Positions 17,265-24,550 of a stretch of 64,000 bases of DNA are shown here, one piece after another; positions within the stretch are counted from its first letter, which is position 1, and the number at the start of each line of letters is the position of its first letter. The translations under genes and the position numbers were made by a program. The stretch is taken from positions 62,001 through 126,000 of the forward strand of contig CAZYHC010000007.1 in the NCBI GenBank assembly GCA_964646625.1, read 5' to 3'. The DNA is from DAOULT01 sp964646625 (GTDB lineage Bacteria; Chloroflexota; Anaerolineae; CAZYHC01). The notes under the pieces were generated by a model. The model did no database searches. It was not told the DNA's origin and saw only the letters and a list, made by a program, of their open reading frames with translations.

Positions 17265-18131
17265 ATGAAGCGGTGCTCCGCCGCAGATGGAGTGACAGAA
17301 GAAGAACTGCTGGCTTACCTCGATGGGGAAGCGGACGAAGCGACCAAAGCCCACATCGGGCAGTGCCCGCGCTGCGCTGAGAGGGTCAGGAAATACGCCC
17401 GCCTGCAAAACGCTCTCCTGGCCGCCCTTTTCAGAAGCAAGTGCCCATCCCCGGAGGCGATTGGGGGCTTCCACCTGGGAATGCTCTCCAGGAAAGCACA
17501 GGCCAGGGTGGCCGCCCACCTGGCAGTATGTCCGCATTGCGCCGGAGAGTTAGAAGAGATGAAGGCGTTCCTGCAAGAGGAAAGGGGAGAGGAAAAGGAG
17601 CCTGCTACCAGCCTGGCCCCCCTGGTGAAAGAGCTTGACGAGCGGCTGAAAGCTTCCGCGGAAAAAGGGATGGAAATAGGGGAAGGAGCTATCGAAAGAG
17701 TAAGACGCTACGTGATGCGTTGCGATCCGCTGGGCGAGGGCGGGATAGCGGTCAGGTTTCTGGAAGAGATGGTCCCGGTCCCCTCGTTGCACTACGAACC
17801 GCCGGTTGAGATAGAGGAGAAAGTCCCCTTTAGGGAGGGCCCGGGGCCAGAAATCATATTTCGATTGACCCTCAGCACCGAGGTGGATGCCAGCTTCACC
17901 GCTTATAGACAGCAGGACCCTGCCCTGTGCACCCTCGAGGCCCGGGTAAAAATCCCTGCCCGGGGGCCGAAGCTGGCCGGTACGGAGGTAATCATGGTCA
18001 GGGGCGGCAGGTCTTACCGCTCCGTCACCGACGAGGGGGGTCTGGTCCGCTTCCAGGACGTGCCTGTCGTCGAGTTGCCCCACATCTCTTTCCAGGTCGT
18101 TCCCCCTCAGGCGGAGGGCGAAGGAGCATAA
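17265..18131 (+). CDS. Anti-sigma-factor-like protein with two zinc-finger (ZAS) motifs
   Basis: The 288-residue protein starts after GAAGGGGGAAAACATC and carries two HxxxCxxC motifs, H30-C34-C37 and H85-C89-C92, the signature of zinc-binding anti-sigma domains. No membrane helix follows, so it is cytosolic, unlike most ECF anti-sigma factors. Residues 110-150 form a charged helix, and the C-terminal half (VIFRLTLSTEVDASFTAY onward, with GRSYRSVTDEGGLVRFQDVP) looks like a carboxypeptidase-regulatory or transthyretin-like beta domain that could bind a ligand. It lies 43 bases after the sigma-like gene and is surely cotranscribed. Binding to that factor is inferred from position and motif. Confidence 0.72.
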   Translation: MKRCSAADGVTEEELLAYLDGEADEATKAHIGQCPRCAERVRKYARLQNALLAALFRSKCPSPEAIGGFHLGMLSRKAQARVAAHLAVCPHCAGELEEMKAFLQEERGEEKEPATSLAPLVKELDERLKASAEKGMEIGEGAIERVRRYVMRCDPLGEGGIAVRFLEEMVPVPSLHYEPPVEIEEKVPFREGPGPEIIFRLTLSTEVDASFTAYRQQDPALCTLEARVKIPARGPKLAGTEVIMVRGGRSYRSVTDEGGLVRFQDVPVVELPHISFQVVPPQAEGEGA

Positions 18132-18175
18132 CTTAACCGGGTTTGTAGGACGACTAATGGTTTTGGGTTTGTAGT

Positions 18176-18191
18176 AACGACTTCAGTCGTT
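18176..18191. repeat. Palindrome AACGACTTCAGTCGTT (dispersed family)
   Basis: A 7-base inverted repeat with a 2-base loop, set in GTAGTAACGACTTCAGTCGT. Half-related ACGACTAATGG units lie on both sides (18150-18160 and 18214-18224). The same core ACGACTTCAGTCGT occurs in frame inside a glycosyltransferase gene at 32421-32434. Confidence 0.75.
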
Positions 18192-18280
18192 ATTCTTGTA
18201 TTAAAAACGATGAACGACTAATGGTCTTTGACAAATTATTTGGGTAATCCGGGGTATGAACGCTCTTGGTTCGTGATATC

Positions 18281-18338
18281 TTGGTGTCTTGGTGTCTTCG
18301 TGGTAGTAAACTTAACACCAAGACACGAAGGCACTAAA
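18281..18338. repeat. Inverted repeat of the TGTCTTCGTGGTAGTA / TTAACACCAAG family
   Basis: TTGGTGTCTTGGTGTCTTCG and the following TGGTAGTAAA pair with CTTAACACCAAGACACGAAG and GCACTAAA. The complementary strand of 53262-53312 contains the same core, so this is a family with at least two copies here. The stretch 18132-18349 between the anti-sigma gene and cbiO holds only such repeats. Confidence 0.7.
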
Positions 18339-18349
18339 CTACAGAGCAT

Positions 18350-19150
18350 TTATGCCCCGGATTGTCCCAATAACTGGTGGTGTGAGATCACGTGTGGCGC
18401 AAGAGAATGGGGCCGCTCCAGACCATGCGCTTCCATCAGGGCTACGTTGCCCAACACCTCCCGGGGAGGGCCATCGGCCACGACGCGTCCCTCGTCCATC
18501 AAGACCACGCGGTGGCACACTTCGAGGATAAACTCTAAATCGTGAGAGGCGATCAGCATCGTCTCTGGCGAGGCTTGCAGGAAGCGGATGAGGCGCCGAC
18601 GGGAGCGGATATCCAGATTGGAGGACGGCTCGTCGTAGATCATCAGCCTGGGGCGCATAGCCAGCACCCCGGCAATCGAGACCATCCGCTTCTCGCCCCC
18701 GGACAGATGATGAGGGGGGCGAGCGGCCAGGTCTGAAACCCCCGCCACTGAAAGAGCTTCCGCAGTCCTGGCTACTATCTGATCTGGGGGCAATCCCATA
18801 TTTATAGGGCCGAAGGCCACGTCGTCGCGCACCGAGGGGCAGAAAAGCTGATCGTCCGGGTTTTGGAAGATCATCCCGACTTCGGGTCGAAACTGGCCGG
18901 GCGCCACCGGCTTTCCAAACAGGACGATGGAACCCGCCTCCGGTTTTAGCACCCCACAAGCCAGCAGAAAAAGGGTCGTTTTGCCCGCCCCGTTGGGGCC
19001 AACCAGGCCCACCCGCTCTCCTGGCATTACCTTCAGGTCCATGCTTCGCAATACGCCGGGTCTGTCCGGGTAGGAGAAGGTCAGTCCAGACACCGCCAGC
19101 GCGGCGGCGTCGAAGGGGCCGGATTGCGTACTGCCTCTCTCTCTGGTCAT
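18350..19150 (-). CDS. cbiO: Cobalt/nickel ECF transporter ATPase CbiO
   Basis: I start at the ATG at 19150, which overlaps the cbiQ stop (ATGA) and follows GGGAGG; the frame has another ATG at 19177. The 266-residue ABC ATPase has an aromatic A-loop at FSYPDRPGVL, Walker A GPNGAGKTT, Q-loop IFQNPDDQLF, signature LSGGEKR, Walker B LMIYDEP and H-loop ASHD. QNPDDQLF with VRDDVAFGP is characteristic of CbiO/EcfA ATPases. It drives metal uptake together with the CbiQ and CbiM proteins encoded just upstream. It is the last gene of the minus-strand metal unit, followed by repeats. Confidence 0.92.
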   Translation of the reverse strand: MTRERGSTQSGPFDAAALAVSGLTFSYPDRPGVLRSMDLKVMPGERVGLVGPNGAGKTTLFLLACGVLKPEAGSIVLFGKPVAPGQFRPEVGMIFQNPDDQLFCPSVRDDVAFGPINMGLPPDQIVARTAEALSVAGVSDLAARPPHHLSGGEKRMVSIAGVLAMRPRLMIYDEPSSNLDIRSRRRLIRFLQASPETMLIASHDLEFILEVCHRVVLMDEGRVVADGPPREVLGNVALMEAHGLERPHSLAPHVISHHQLLGQSGA

Positions 19151-19965
19151 GCCATCCCTCCCAGTTGTCGCAGCCATAACTCAGCGAAGACGAATCCCCC
19201 CGCCACCAGGAGGACCGCAGCCAGGCCCCCGATGTCGCCCGGATGGGTCCGAAACTCCTCCCCCAGGTGCAGTCGAACCTGTCCCTGAGAGCGACTTTCC
19301 GCTGGTGAACGGAGGGATTGGCCGTAGCCGCGCAGGATCATGGCCTTGTATACCCGGTCGGTCTGCTCGTAGCTCCGCACCAGGATGCTCCCTGTCAGCG
19401 AGGCCAGAATGCCCATGCTCTTGACCTGCCGCCCGCGAAAACCGCGCAGGCGGATGGCCGTCTGCATCCGTTCCAGGTCATCCCCGATTTTATAAATGTA
19501 CCGATAGGAGAAGAGCACCATGTCGGCCAGGGCGGCGGGCAGGCCCAGGCTACGCATGGCCTTCACGGTGACGGAAAATTGCGCCGTGCCAAACAGGACA
19601 AAGCTGACAGTCAGGATGCAAACGAACTTGGTGGCCACCAGCAACAGATCCAGGCATCCCTCTCGCCAAAGGATGAGCGGCCCAAGACGAAAAAGGACGG
19701 TCCGCCCCGAAAGGAAAGGCAAGAAAACAGCCATCAGCAGGAGAAAGAAGCCGGGAGAGCGCAGCCGCACCAGCAGAAAAGACAGGGGTAACCTGGATAG
19801 GACGTAGATAACGCCACTGATCACGGCCATGGCCGGCAGCAAGCGCAAGTCACGAACCAGGGAGAAAGCCAGGATCAAGAGGAAAAGGGCTATCAATTTG
19901 TACCTCGGGTCCCAACGATGCAGCGGGGACCTGAGGTGCGCATACTCGTCGAAGTCAAGTCTCAT
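19147..19965 (-). CDS. cbiQ: Cobalt/nickel ECF transporter membrane component CbiQ
   Basis: The true start is the ATG at 19965, giving 272 residues beginning RLDFDEYAHLRSPLHRWDPR. The frame runs on upstream to 20736 only as an antiparallel artefact across cbiM. HRWDPRYKLIALF is the usual N-terminal cytosolic lead to the first helix; four to five hydrophobic segments follow. The C-terminal region has MLFSYRYIYKIGDDLERMQTAIRLRG, in which the AxxxRG motif couples to CbiO. A further helix (ILASLTGSILVRSYEQTDRVYKA) and the tail helix complete the CbiQ/EcfT layout. It overlaps cbiM (ATGA) and cbiO (ATGA), so the three are translationally coupled. Confidence 0.9.
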   Translation of the reverse strand: MRLDFDEYAHLRSPLHRWDPRYKLIALFLLILAFSLVRDLRLLPAMAVISGVIYVLSRLPLSFLLVRLRSPGFFLLLMAVFLPFLSGRTVLFRLGPLILWREGCLDLLLVATKFVCILTVSFVLFGTAQFSVTVKAMRSLGLPAALADMVLFSYRYIYKIGDDLERMQTAIRLRGFRGRQVKSMGILASLTGSILVRSYEQTDRVYKAMILRGYGQSLRSPAESRSQGQVRLHLGEEFRTHPGDIGGLAAVLLVAGGFVFAELWLRQLGGMA

Positions 19966-20579
19966 TGGTTCTCCAGAAGTTCCGGCCTGACCCGCTGTAG
20001 AAAGAGGGCCACCAGCGCGGTAAACACGCCCTCGATAATCATCAAAGGAACGTGGGCCAGGGTCAGGGCGTAGATGCTGGCCCGTTCTGCCTCGGGATCG
20101 AGGTGCGCCGGGATGGTAGTGACCAGTAAGGCTAAGGCCAGCACCGCCGCCAGGCCAATCGCCCCCCCACCAGCCAGGAAGCCGAGCACTCCCGTCCAGA
20201 ACCGACTCTCTCTGGGGCGGAGCCTGAACAGGTAATAAGCCAGGATCGCTGGCAGCCCCATCATCGTGGCGTTGACCCCCAGCGTGGTCAGCCCACCATG
20301 ATTGAACATCACCGCCTGAAAAAAGAGTCCAACGAGGATGGCCGGAAAGGCCATCGGGCCTAACACCACGCCCAACAGCCCGTTTAGCACCAGGTGGACG
20401 CTGGTGGGCGGGATGGGGATGTGGATCCAGGAGGCGACGAAGAAGGCCGCCGTAAAGATGGACGCCTTGGGGACGCGGTCCTGCTTGAACTGGCGAAGCG
20501 AAAGCCCGGTAGCCAGGGCGGTCGTGGCGTATCCGCCCACGCAAACCGCGGCCGGGAGCACACCGTCGGGGATGTGCAT
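19962..20579 (-). CDS. cbiM: Cobalt/nickel ECF transporter substrate-binding component CbiM
   Basis: The start is the ATG at 20579, giving MHIPDGVLPAAVC, the exact N-terminal metal-binding pattern of CbiM/NikM in which Met1, His2 and a later His coordinate cobalt or nickel. The 205-residue product has about seven hydrophobic segments, including HIPIPPTSVHLVLNGLLGVV with the conserved PxTSVH histidine. It is the membrane-embedded substrate-specificity subunit. Its ATG shares one base with the stop of the preceding gene (TGATG) and its stop overlaps cbiQ. Cobalt or nickel cannot be told apart from sequence; the corrinoid enzymes in the window make cobalt attractive. Confidence 0.92.
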   Translation of the reverse strand: MHIPDGVLPAAVCVGGYATTALATGLSLRQFKQDRVPKASIFTAAFFVASWIHIPIPPTSVHLVLNGLLGVVLGPMAFPAILVGLFFQAVMFNHGGLTTLGVNATMMGLPAILAYYLFRLRPRESRFWTGVLGFLAGGGAIGLAAVLALALLVTTIPAHLDPEAERASIYALTLAHVPLMIIEGVFTALVALFLQRVRPELLENQ

Positions 20580-21058
20580 CAGTCTGTCCTCCCCTGGTCC
20601 GGGTGGGTCCTGCGCCTGGAAAAGAACAGGGCGGTGCCGACGAATCCCCACCCCACACAGGCGGACGTGATCGCGATCTGGAGTGCGCTGTAGCCGGTGC
20701 TGCCCGCCATCGCTCCCCTGCCTTCGCCAATTTCAACGTGAATCATATCGCCGTGACCAGCCTGGCGCACCTGGATGTCCCAGGTGCCGGGCTTCGTGGG
20801 GTCAGGGGTAAAGGTAAACTGGCCGTCCTCATCGCATTCGCCGGTGAGCCAGGGTGTAGAGGGGTCGTCTGGGGCGTAGACCGTTACCTGACCGCCCGCC
20901 ATCGGCCTGCCGTCGTCGTAGCTGGCGGTGATCTCCACCGTGGTGGCGACCCTGTACTCTATCCTGGCCCCATGAGCCAGAGATAAGGCGGGCAGAACCA
21001 ATGCCAACAAAAGAGCAAACAGAACAACGAACAGACTGGCGAAAACTTTTCGTTTCAT
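20579..21058 (-). CDS. Single-span auxiliary subunit of the metal ECF transporter (CbiN/NikL-like role)
   Basis: With the ATG at 21058 the 159-residue protein has a signal peptide (LFVVLFALLLALVLPALSLA), then a mature N-terminus beginning HGARIEY. A beta-sandwich of carboxypeptidase-regulatory type follows (GRPMAGGQVTVYAPDD, GQFTFTPDPTKPGTWDIQV), then a C-terminal helix (ALQIAITSACVGWGFVGTALFF) and a basic tail. Cobalt and nickel ECF transporters need small extra membrane subunits (CbiN, NikN, NikL), and this gene takes that place upstream of cbiM. The histidine placed at the likely mature N-terminus recalls the metal-binding N-terminus of CbiM. It is not homologous to classical CbiN by eye. 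Confidence 0.72.
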   Translation of the reverse strand: MKRKVFASLFVVLFALLLALVLPALSLAHGARIEYRVATTVEITASYDDGRPMAGGQVTVYAPDDPSTPWLTGECDEDGQFTFTPDPTKPGTWDIQVRQAGHGDMIHVEIGEGRGAMAGSTGYSALQIAITSACVGWGFVGTALFFSRRRTHPDQGRTD

Positions 21059-21083
21059 GGCCCGAACTCCTCCGGGTAAAGCC

Positions 21084-21881
21084 TTAATACTCGCAGTGAC
21101 AGTGGCCTTCCCCAACGTGGCCCAGGGTAGGCAGGATGTCTTCGAGCATCTGGTAGTCTTCGGGAGCGAGCTTTTCCTTGAGGCCGGCCAGGTCTACGTC
21201 GAGCTCTCCTCCCTCGGCAATGGCGGCGAACATCTCAAAGCCGGGGGCGCCCAGGTTCAACTCGTCGTCCAGGGGCGTCTCGGCGTCGCCGAAGATGTGG
21301 TCAAAGTGGAAGGTCATTTCCTGCTCGGCGGTGCTGCCTTTCTTGAGAATCCCCTTGCGCTCCTCGCCCACGAACTCGCCGCAGGTGTATTCGTACTCGT
21401 TTTCCACCTTGATGGTGAATTGGACCTCTTCACTCTCTTTCGCGGCGGTGCCCGTTATAGCCAGGGAGTACCCCTGGGCCGGGCCGCTGGTCGCCTTGAC
21501 CATCTTCCAGTGAACAGCGTTGTAATGGCCTTCGGGGGTGTCTTTGACTTCGCCGACCAGGATCGGATCGGCGTTCTCGTCCCCCTCTGCCAGATCGACG
21601 GTATGGGTGCCGGGCAGGCTGACCTCTTTCCCGGCGCTGACCTGGCCCCCCTGGTGCGCATCGTACGGCGGGTCAGCCTGGTAGCTTTTCACCTCTGCCA
21701 GGGTGATGTACACCTTATCAAACGTGATGGCCCAGCCGTCTTTGGAGACAAAACCTTGCCGCACAAAGTCCTCGCCGTTGGCGTATAACTGAAGCGTCCC
21801 CTTGCCAGGGCCACAGGCTGCCAGGGCCATGCTGAAAACGAACAGGGTGAAAATGATCGGGACAGGCATTCGTTTTCCCAT
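21084..21881 (-). CDS. Metal-cluster lipoprotein with C-terminal HCHC motif
   Basis: The ATG at 21881 follows AAGGAGG and yields about 265 residues: a hydrophobic signal ending in a lipobox (MALAACGPG, lipidated cysteine near residue 22), then an acidic beta-rich exported domain. It ends GHVGEGHCHCEY, a likely metal ligand cluster, and has a second cysteine in YTCGEF. It precedes the ECF subunits in the same unit by 26 bases and lies downstream of the Fur-family gene, so a surface metal-capturing role is a reasonable inference. It resembles DUF4382-type lipoproteins in layout, but I cannot name a family with confidence. Confidence 0.65.
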   Translation of the reverse strand: MGKRMPVPIIFTLFVFSMALAACGPGKGTLQLYANGEDFVRQGFVSKDGWAITFDKVYITLAEVKSYQADPPYDAHQGGQVSAGKEVSLPGTHTVDLAEGDENADPILVGEVKDTPEGHYNAVHWKMVKATSGPAQGYSLAITGTAAKESEEVQFTIKVENEYEYTCGEFVGEERKGILKKGSTAEQEMTFHFDHIFGDAETPLDDELNLGAPGFEMFAAIAEGGELDVDLAGLKEKLAPEDYQMLEDILPTLGHVGEGHCHCEY

Positions 21882-21941
21882 TTTTATTCGGAATCCTCCT
21901 TTTGATTTTTCATCTCTTTCATCCGTGTTGATGTGCCTTCT

Positions 21942-22020
21942 CATCGCAGAGCACGCGGAGTGCGCTGAGATTTCAACAACGAACGTTCGTCGTTCTCGGC
22001 GCTCTCAGCGGCCTCAGCGG
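21942..22020. repeat. Long inverted repeat with AACGAACGTTCG centre
   Basis: The arm CGCAGAGCACGCGGAGTGCG...GAGA (21945-21970) is imperfectly complementary to TCTCGGCGCTCTCAGCGG...CAGCGG (21994-22020). The centre AACAACGAACGTTCGTCGTT at 21975-21994 is itself palindromic and matches the core of an in-frame repeat at 30062-30093. It fills the 167-base gap between the Fur-family and lipoprotein genes, where ATCCGTG-type motifs also occur at 21921 and 22028-22060. Confidence 0.7.
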
Positions 22021-22048
22021 TGCAAAATAATCCGTGCAATCTGTGACC

Positions 22049-22483
22049 TTAATCCGTGTCAGCCTGACACTCCTGGCACAGGCCCGGAATGGTCAGTGAG
22101 CCCGAGTCTACCTCGAAGCCGTAGCCTGCCCCCAGATGGTCGATGAGGGGTTGGATTTCCCCCTGGTCCACCCCTATGAGCGTACCGCAGGAGCGGCAGA
22201 GGAGGTGGAGATGTGGGCCGTGCACCCCCAGGAGTTCGTAACGACGCTGCCCATCGCCCGGGTCGATGACGGCCACCAGTTGGAACTCCTGGAGAAGCTC
22301 CAGGGTTCGATAGATGGTGGAGATGTCCACGCAGGAGCTTAGGGTTTGAACCCTGTCGTGAATCTCCTCGGCGGTAGCCAGCCCCTCTACCTGGTGCATG
22401 ACCGTCAACACCATCTCCCGTTGGGGGGTGAGCCGGAAGCCGCGCTCGCGGAGTTGTTTCAGGAAGATTTCCTCGCAGGCCAT
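22049..22483 (-). CDS. Fur-family metal-responsive repressor
   Basis: The ATG at 22483 follows AAGGAG by eight bases; the frame upstream of it lies in the promoter. The 144-residue protein has the winged-helix signature RLTPQREMVL, SSCVDISTIYRTLELL (recognition helix) and then the dimer domain. The structural zinc site is C96-xx-C99 and C136-xx-C139; H91 and H93 in HGPHLHLLC belong to the sensing region. The usual HHHH run of iron-type Fur is reduced to HxHLH, so zinc, nickel or iron cannot be distinguished. It is the first gene of the minus-strand unit leading to the cobalt/nickel ECF transporter and probably controls it and itself through the palindrome at 22503-22516. Confidence 0.88.
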   Translation of the reverse strand: MACEEIFLKQLRERGFRLTPQREMVLTVMHQVEGLATAEEIHDRVQTLSSCVDISTIYRTLELLQEFQLVAVIDPGDGQRRYELLGVHGPHLHLLCRSCGTLIGVDQGEIQPLIDHLGAGYGFEVDSGSLTIPGLCQECQADTD

Positions 22484-22502
22484 TGTCGCGCTCCTTTGCT
22501 GT

Positions 22503-22516
22503 TGCAATTGATTGCA
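22503..22516. promoter_or_regulatory. Candidate Fur-family operator TGCAATTGATTGCA
   Basis: A perfect 6-base inverted repeat with a 2-base spacer lies just downstream of the -10 box of the Fur-family gene, within about +1 to +20. This is the expected position for autorepression. TTGCAA-type half sites recall nickel-responsive Nur boxes, but the spacing differs. Confidence 0.55.
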
Positions 22517-22522
22517 GTTGCT

Positions 22523-22551
22523 ATTATAGCACAACTTCTCACTTTGCGCAA
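22523..22551 (-). promoter_or_regulatory. Promoter of the Fur-family gene
   Basis: Reading leftwards, TTGCGC (22551-22546) and a perfect TATAAT (22528-22523) are separated by 17 bases. Transcription would start near 22516, within the palindromic operator. Confidence 0.7.
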
Positions 22552-22613
22552 ACGCGGACACGGATTCTGGTCGCGGATTTCACAGATGCGGATGATTCGC
22601 AGGCTGGTGTTTA

Positions 22614-22642
22614 TTGCGTAAAAGAGGAAATGGCGGTATAAT
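22614..22642 (+). promoter_or_regulatory. Promoter of the QueG-like gene
   Basis: TTGCGT at 22614-22619 and TATAAT at 22637-22642 are separated by 17 bases, 38 bases ahead of the ATG at 22681. It is divergent from the Fur-family promoter about 63 bases away, so both genes might respond to the same regulator. Confidence 0.65.
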
Positions 22643-22680
22643 GGCGGCGTAGAATCTGGGGCGTCCTGGAGGGGCAGAAA

Positions 22681-23424
22681 ATGGTGGATATGGATGGCGT
22701 TCTGGAGGAGTTTGTTCGGGGGAGACGAATCCCCATCTTTGGCGTAGCAAGTGCCGATGGCTTTGAGCACACTCTGCCGGGATGGCATCCCAAACAACTG
22801 ATGCCTCGGTGCAAAAGTGTGGTGGTCTTCGGCTGTCCGTTCGTGGAGCATCCCCTGCATGTGGATGAAGAAACCCATATTTCCGATCAGTCTTGGTGGG
22901 CTGCAAACGAGCCGGTATATCGCCAAGTGGCAGGATGGCGGGGAGAGTTGGTCGATCTCTTTAACGAGTTTGGCCTGGGAGCAGCTAATTTTGGGGGGTT
23001 TTGGCTCACTTCCGAGCCCACGTTCTCCTATCGGCTGGCGCAATACGAAGCAGGGCTGGGCGTTTTCGGGCGTTTTGGGGTCTGTTTGAACCCTGATTTC
23101 GGGTGCTACTATTATGCAGGTGTGCTGCTCACTGAAGCGGAGTTGACCCCTTCCGATAAGGACAGATTGGTGGATTTCGAGCCCTGTGAGGGCTGTAGTC
23201 TTTGCGCTGAGGTCTGTCCTGTAAAGGCCCTTGACGTGTCCCAGGCTCCAGCCAGGGGCTACAACCGGGAGCTTTGCACGAGGTTCGTCCTGAAGCTCAA
23301 GCAGCGATACGAGAGGGGTGTCAGCCACCATTTTGACAATGTGAAAGTATGCTCTCATTGTTTCACTGTTTGTCCCTGGGCTAAAAACAAAATGAATCGG
23401 GGCACATCGTCTAACACGGCGTAA
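22681..23424 (+). CDS. Short QueG-like (epoxyqueuosine reductase-related) 4Fe-4S protein
   Basis: The start follows GGAGGGG by seven bases. The 247-residue protein has an N-terminal domain of the QueG/reductive-dehalogenase cobalamin-binding type (SVVVFGCPF near 46-54, RLAQYEAGLGVFGRFGVCLNP near 118-138). Two C-terminal 4Fe-4S motifs follow: C169-C172-C175-C179P and C224-C227-C231P. Real QueG is about 370 residues with a HEAT-like tail and a catalytic aspartate, so this is a shorter relative whose substrate is unknown. Cobalamin-linked reduction is inferred from the family. It lies beside a Fur-family gene and a cobalt/nickel transporter. A second short relative lies at 54860-55594. Confidence 0.72.
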   Translation: MVDMDGVLEEFVRGRRIPIFGVASADGFEHTLPGWHPKQLMPRCKSVVVFGCPFVEHPLHVDEETHISDQSWWAANEPVYRQVAGWRGELVDLFNEFGLGAANFGGFWLTSEPTFSYRLAQYEAGLGVFGRFGVCLNPDFGCYYYAGVLLTEAELTPSDKDRLVDFEPCEGCSLCAEVCPVKALDVSQAPARGYNRELCTRFVLKLKQRYERGVSHHFDNVKVCSHCFTVCPWAKNKMNRGTSSNTA

Positions 23425-23489
23425 GCGGCTCAGGTATCGGATCCATTCGCCCGCAAAGGGCAAAGAAAAGGGTAGAAAGGAGGTAAATC

Positions 23490-24524
23490 ATGTATCGCTT
23501 ACTTTTGGCTCTGGGTATGACCTTTGGACTGTTATTAGCGCTTGCGCTCGCGTTGGCGGTTCCGGACATCAACTTGCAGCAACACCTTGACATTAACGTA
23601 GACGATTTTGTTCCAGGCGGTCGCCTCACCTCCGGCTACTGTGAGCGGGTGCGCAACGGCCATCACGAGACACACCCCGGCGTGGACATCGCCGTGATCT
23701 CCGGCACTCGGTCGCTGCCGGTGACGGTGACGGCGGGCGTCACCGGCCATGTGGAAGTAACCTATCCCTTTACTGGTCACCACTATGCTGCCACCGCGTC
23801 GAACTCTGAATGGCTGCGCAACTTCAACACCGTTGTGATTAGCGATTCGACCAGCCACAACTTTTTCCTGTATGCCCACTTCTCAAGAATTATGTCAGGC
23901 ATTGCGGCCTCGACGACGGTGACGCCCGGCACGCCCATCGGCATCATCGGCGGCATGGGGGCAGCGTGCACGAACACCTTCGGCAATCACCTGCACCTGG
24001 AAATCCGTCGAGATATCGGGGCGTCCGGTTGGGCGACCGCAGAACTCGACCTGGTGACCAGCGGCACCAAAAACCACGCCATCAGCCCCACGCTCGTGCT
24101 CGGCCCGAACATGAGCGTGACGGTCCCATCAAATGCGGACAGGGGAGGTGGGGGGATGCACAATTACAGCTACGAAATTATCAATGACCCGACCAGTGAC
24201 CTGCCTGTCGAGATTCTGCGCATCGGCTACAAGGGCACGTCCCCTTACACCGTGACGAGCGTTCCAGAAGGGTGGACCTACAGCACGTGGCCCGAAAGTC
24301 CAGACTGGGTCTGGTTCTACGCTCCTCCGAGCGCACCAGGGGAGCCTGGCGCTACACTTGCCGGTTTTGCCTACGCCAGCCTGGACCCGCCCGGCCAGGT
24401 GCCCTTCTTCGTGGCCTACGACGATGCGGGCCACGGTGGTGGACTGGGCCACACGGAAGTCACAGTGTGGGGGGCGTATAGCAGGCCACCCACCTACTTG
24501 CCAATTATACTGAAGAATCACTGA
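23490..24524 (+). CDS. Secreted M23 (LytM) metallopeptidase with Chloroflexota-type C-terminal tail
   Basis: Preceded by AAAGGAGG, the 344-residue protein has a signal peptide (LLLALGMTFGLLLALALALA) and an M23 domain. The zinc residues are H62 and D66 in HPGVD, with H167-L-H169 closing the site (GNHLHLEI), as in lysostaphin-type endopeptidases. LFLYAHFS near 128-134 keeps the other family strand. These enzymes cut peptide cross-links of murein or other glycine-rich peptides outside the cell. Residues 220-330 form a beta-rich domain of unknown function. The end TYLPIILKNH is the short hydrophobic-basic tail often seen on exported Chloroflexota proteins and may be a sorting signal. The gene appears monocistronic or loosely joined to the next. 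Confidence 0.83.
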   Translation: MYRLLLALGMTFGLLLALALALAVPDINLQQHLDINVDDFVPGGRLTSGYCERVRNGHHETHPGVDIAVISGTRSLPVTVTAGVTGHVEVTYPFTGHHYAATASNSEWLRNFNTVVISDSTSHNFFLYAHFSRIMSGIAASTTVTPGTPIGIIGGMGAACTNTFGNHLHLEIRRDIGASGWATAELDLVTSGTKNHAISPTLVLGPNMSVTVPSNADRGGGGMHNYSYEIINDPTSDLPVEILRIGYKGTSPYTVTSVPEGWTYSTWPESPDWVWFYAPPSAPGEPGATLAGFAYASLDPPGQVPFFVAYDDAGHGGGLGHTEVTVWGAYSRPPTYLPIILKNH

Positions 24525-24550
24525 CCGACCCGAAACTGACCCTGAGAGGC

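Noticed and set aside
19147..20736. A single 529-codon minus-strand frame covering cbiQ and the cbiM region
   Set aside because: Only the last 272 codons are CbiQ; the upstream part runs out of frame across cbiM, which has a clear MHIPDG start and seven hydrophobic segments.
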